From DATNBU01 sp964476185 (GTDB lineage Bacteria > Desulfobacterota > Binatia > UBA1149 > CAITLU01): DNA of 6,787 nt. The stretch is taken from positions 1 through 6,787 of the forward strand of contig CAYYZO010000132.1 in the NCBI GenBank assembly GCA_964476185.1, read 5' to 3'. How positions within the stretch are numbered: position 1 is the first letter of the stretch; each line of letters opens with the position of its first letter. Shown here piece by piece: positions 5,895 to 6,787 of the stretch. Position numbers and translations under genes: made by a program. The notes under the pieces are model-generated. The model saw only the letters and a program-made list of their open reading frames with translations. It searched no databases and was not told where the DNA came from.

Positions 5895-6112
5895 TGACGT
5901 TGTCCAGCCGAAGCAGTGTCGCCATCCGTGCGGCGGACATCGCGATCCTCGAGCGTCACGACGGCGATGGTCCGGCCCGAGGCGGTCACGAACTCGACCT
6001 CCAGCCCCGTCGGTTCGTGACGGAATACGACGGTGCCGATGTCGCCAGCCTGCAGCCCGTGTTCTGGAACGTCGCGTGTCAGGGCGACGATTTCGAGCGT
6101 GCGCACCCTCAT
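5873..6112 (-). CDS. DUF4926-domain protein, second gene of the coupled pair
   Basis: A 79-residue cytoplasmic protein. The family region spans about 6-60: LEIVALTRDVPEHGLQAGDI, then a GTVV strand, EVEFV, and GRTIAVVTLEDRDVR, a small beta-barrel-like pattern with several glycines. The C-terminal 18 residues look unstructured. ATG 6112 was chosen because it overlaps the upstream stop as ATGA (TGA 6111-6109) and GGAG lies 7 bases upstream; the frame extends further but outside family similarity. DUF4926 has no assigned function. Next to a DUF6883 gene it could be the partner or antitoxin (inference from arrangement and small size, not from a known mechanism). Confidence 0.83.
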   Translation of the reverse strand: MRVRTLEIVALTRDVPEHGLQAGDIGTVVFRHEPTGLEVEFVTASGRTIAVVTLEDRDVRRTDGDTASAGQRHPASPAH

Positions 6113-6450
6113 GTCGAATCTCCGGGGTAAGCGGTTACCAGACGTGGAAAGCGTTCCCCGTCCCGGATCATCCATACCGCGATGATGGTCCGTTGCTGGC
6201 CCGTCGGTCCGCGCAGGCTACCACGGACGACATACTTCGTGCCATGTGTGCTCCGGGAGGTCAGGGCGACATCATGGGTACGAAGATGTCGCACGAGATC
6301 CTCGGCCAAGCGCTTCCAGTCGCGGCGGGAGTAGCCGAGCCTGGCGAAGTTCGGTTCTTTCGTCCGGCCGAGCTTGTGGGTCGCCGAGAGCAAGTATCCG
6401 CAGATCTTGCTCTTCTCGATCCGGGCCAAGCGGCTGTTCGGGACCCTCAC
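6109..6450 (-). CDS. DUF6883-domain protein, first gene of the coupled pair
   Basis: A 113-residue basic cytoplasmic protein. Recognisable blocks are ICGYLLS followed by H25 and K31, then LGYSRRDWKRLAEDL (38-52), HGTKYVVRGSLRGPTG (69-84), and W93 leading to the terminal PRLVTAYP (102-109). These match my memory of DUF6883, a domain found as stand-alone small proteins and at the C-terminus of some phage head-morphogenesis or toxin-like proteins. The GTG start at 6450 gives the full domain; the Shine-Dalgarno (GAAG, about 8 bases upstream) is weak. The stop overlaps the next start by 4 bases. G+C here is lower (36/60 at 6241-6300) than in the respiratory genes (42/60 at 3541-3600), consistent with separate acquisition. 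Confidence 0.8.
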   Translation of the reverse strand: MRVPNSRLARIEKSKICGYLLSATHKLGRTKEPNFARLGYSRRDWKRLAEDLVRHLRTHDVALTSRSTHGTKYVVRGSLRGPTGQQRTIIAVWMIRDGERFPRLVTAYPGDST

Positions 6451-6471
6451 GCCGATCTTCGTGTGCTGGGG

Positions 6472-6485
6472 CGGGAACTGTCCCG
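6472..6485. promoter_or_regulatory. Palindrome upstream of the DUF6883-DUF4926 pair
   Basis: CGGGA-ACTG-TCCCG is a perfect 5-bp inverted repeat with a 4-base centre, 22 bases upstream of the DUF6883 start codon. It could be an operator for autoregulation or a leader hairpin; GC-rich sequence makes chance occurrence plausible. Confidence 0.25.
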
Positions 6486-6572
6486 GCAGGAGCGGTCAGT
6501 ACCCGGGATGCAGCAGGTCCCCCAAGACCGTGGATGTGATGAAACGGCGGCCCGCGGCCGGGCGGCCGAATG

Positions 6573-6600
6573 TTGCTCGGGAGGGTGCCTCGGCTATAAG
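6573..6600 (+). promoter_or_regulatory. Candidate sigma70-type promoter for the tRNA
   Basis: TTGCTC (6573-6578), a 16-base spacer and TATAAG (6595-6600) fit a -35/-10 pair pointing at the tRNA. Transcription would start near 6607, about 105 bases before the mature tRNA, leaving a 5' leader for RNase P to remove. The rest of the 6451-6711 intergenic region shows no supported gene. Confidence 0.5.
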
Positions 6601-6711
6601 ACCCCGCTGCGGGTCGCTGGCCATGGCCGCCGCCCGCCCGGCTTCGGTCGCTTCCTCCTGTACAGGCGACCACCGGGGTCCGGCTCCACGCCGGCGCGTC
6701 CCGCCAGGTAC

Positions 6712-6787
6712 GCTGACGTAGCTCAGTTGGTAGAGCAGCTGATTCGTAATCAGCAGGTCGCCGGTTCGAGTCCGGCCGTCAGCTCCA
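6712..6787 (+). tRNA. tRNA-Thr (anticodon CGU)
   Basis: A full 76-base cloverleaf. The acceptor stem GCTGACG/CGTCAGC has 7 perfect pairs, and the D stem is GCTC/GAGC with loop AGTTGGTA. The anticodon stem is GCTGA/TCAGC with loop TTCGTAA, so the anticodon is CGT, reading the threonine codon ACG. The variable loop is 5 bases, and the T stem GCCGG/CCGGC closes TTCGAGT. The discriminator is T, followed by an encoded CCA. It ends at the last base of the window. Encoded CCA fits many proteobacteria. tRNA 3' ends are common integration sites, but any element would lie beyond the window. Confidence 0.97.

Noticed and set aside
6600..6671. Short stems GACCC/GGGTC (6600-6615) and GGTCGC/GCGACC (6646-6671) before the tRNA
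   Set aside because: They are short and lack a T-tract or a tRNA-like fold, so neither a terminator nor a second tRNA is supported.
6272..6673. Minus-strand frame of 133 codons and other frames in 6451-6711
   Set aside because: They overlap DUF6883 in another frame and show no family features; the region looks like promoter and leader sequence.
1..6787. CRISPR arrays, insertion sequences, phage genes
   Set aside because: No regularly spaced repeats, transposase or integrase coding sequence, or terminal inverted repeats are visible.

Overview
The window is GC-rich bacterial DNA: one counted 60-base stretch inside the cytochrome b gene (3541-3600) is 42/60 G+C. The gene content (a B-type heme-copper oxidase subunit I, a SCO protein, a CRP/FNR-family regulator, and a tRNA with an encoded CCA end) fits a respiring proteobacterium, probably from the beta/gamma side. 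I cannot name the genus. A 100-N gap flanked by an exact 55-base duplication suggests a short-read, perhaps metagenomic, assembly.

Layout. Positions 1-1929 (+) hold the C-terminal part of a ba3-like terminal oxidase subunit I, followed 4 bases later by a SCO-family copper chaperone with an unusual three-helix membrane anchor. Converging on them from the minus strand (4445 down to 1983) is a two-gene unit. Its first gene is a large membrane protein that fuses a di-heme cytochrome b, two [4Fe-4S] clusters and an MvhD/FlpD-like domain. Its second, overlapping by 8 bases, is a small exported protein of unknown function. The scaffold gap falls inside the 3' end of the fusion gene and breaks its frame only artificially. 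Removing one 55-base copy plus the Ns restores one 601-codon frame that ends inside the start region of the next gene.

A 270-base divergent intergenic region (4446-4715) separates the fusion gene from a DUF2249 gene (+). It holds a perfect FNR-type palindrome (TGA-N6-TCA core) and nested inverted repeats. A CRP/FNR-type regulator without Fe-S cysteines (minus strand, 5749-5066) follows and is a plausible reader of that palindrome. Upstream of it on the same strand are two short genes sharing an ATGA overlap, DUF6883 then DUF4926. They have lower GC and look like an accessory, possibly toxin-antitoxin-like, pair. The window ends exactly at the 3' CCA of a tRNA-Thr(CGU), preceded by a sigma70-like promoter.

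How it may work together (inference): the oxidase, its copper chaperone, the cytochrome b/Fe-S/FlpD fusion, the exported partner, DUF2249 and the FNR-like regulator look like a respiratory module used under low oxygen or nitrogen-oxide conditions. The fusion protein is the most unusual component. It would place cytoplasmic Fe-S and FlpD redox centres on a quinone-interacting type of cytochrome b in a single polypeptide.
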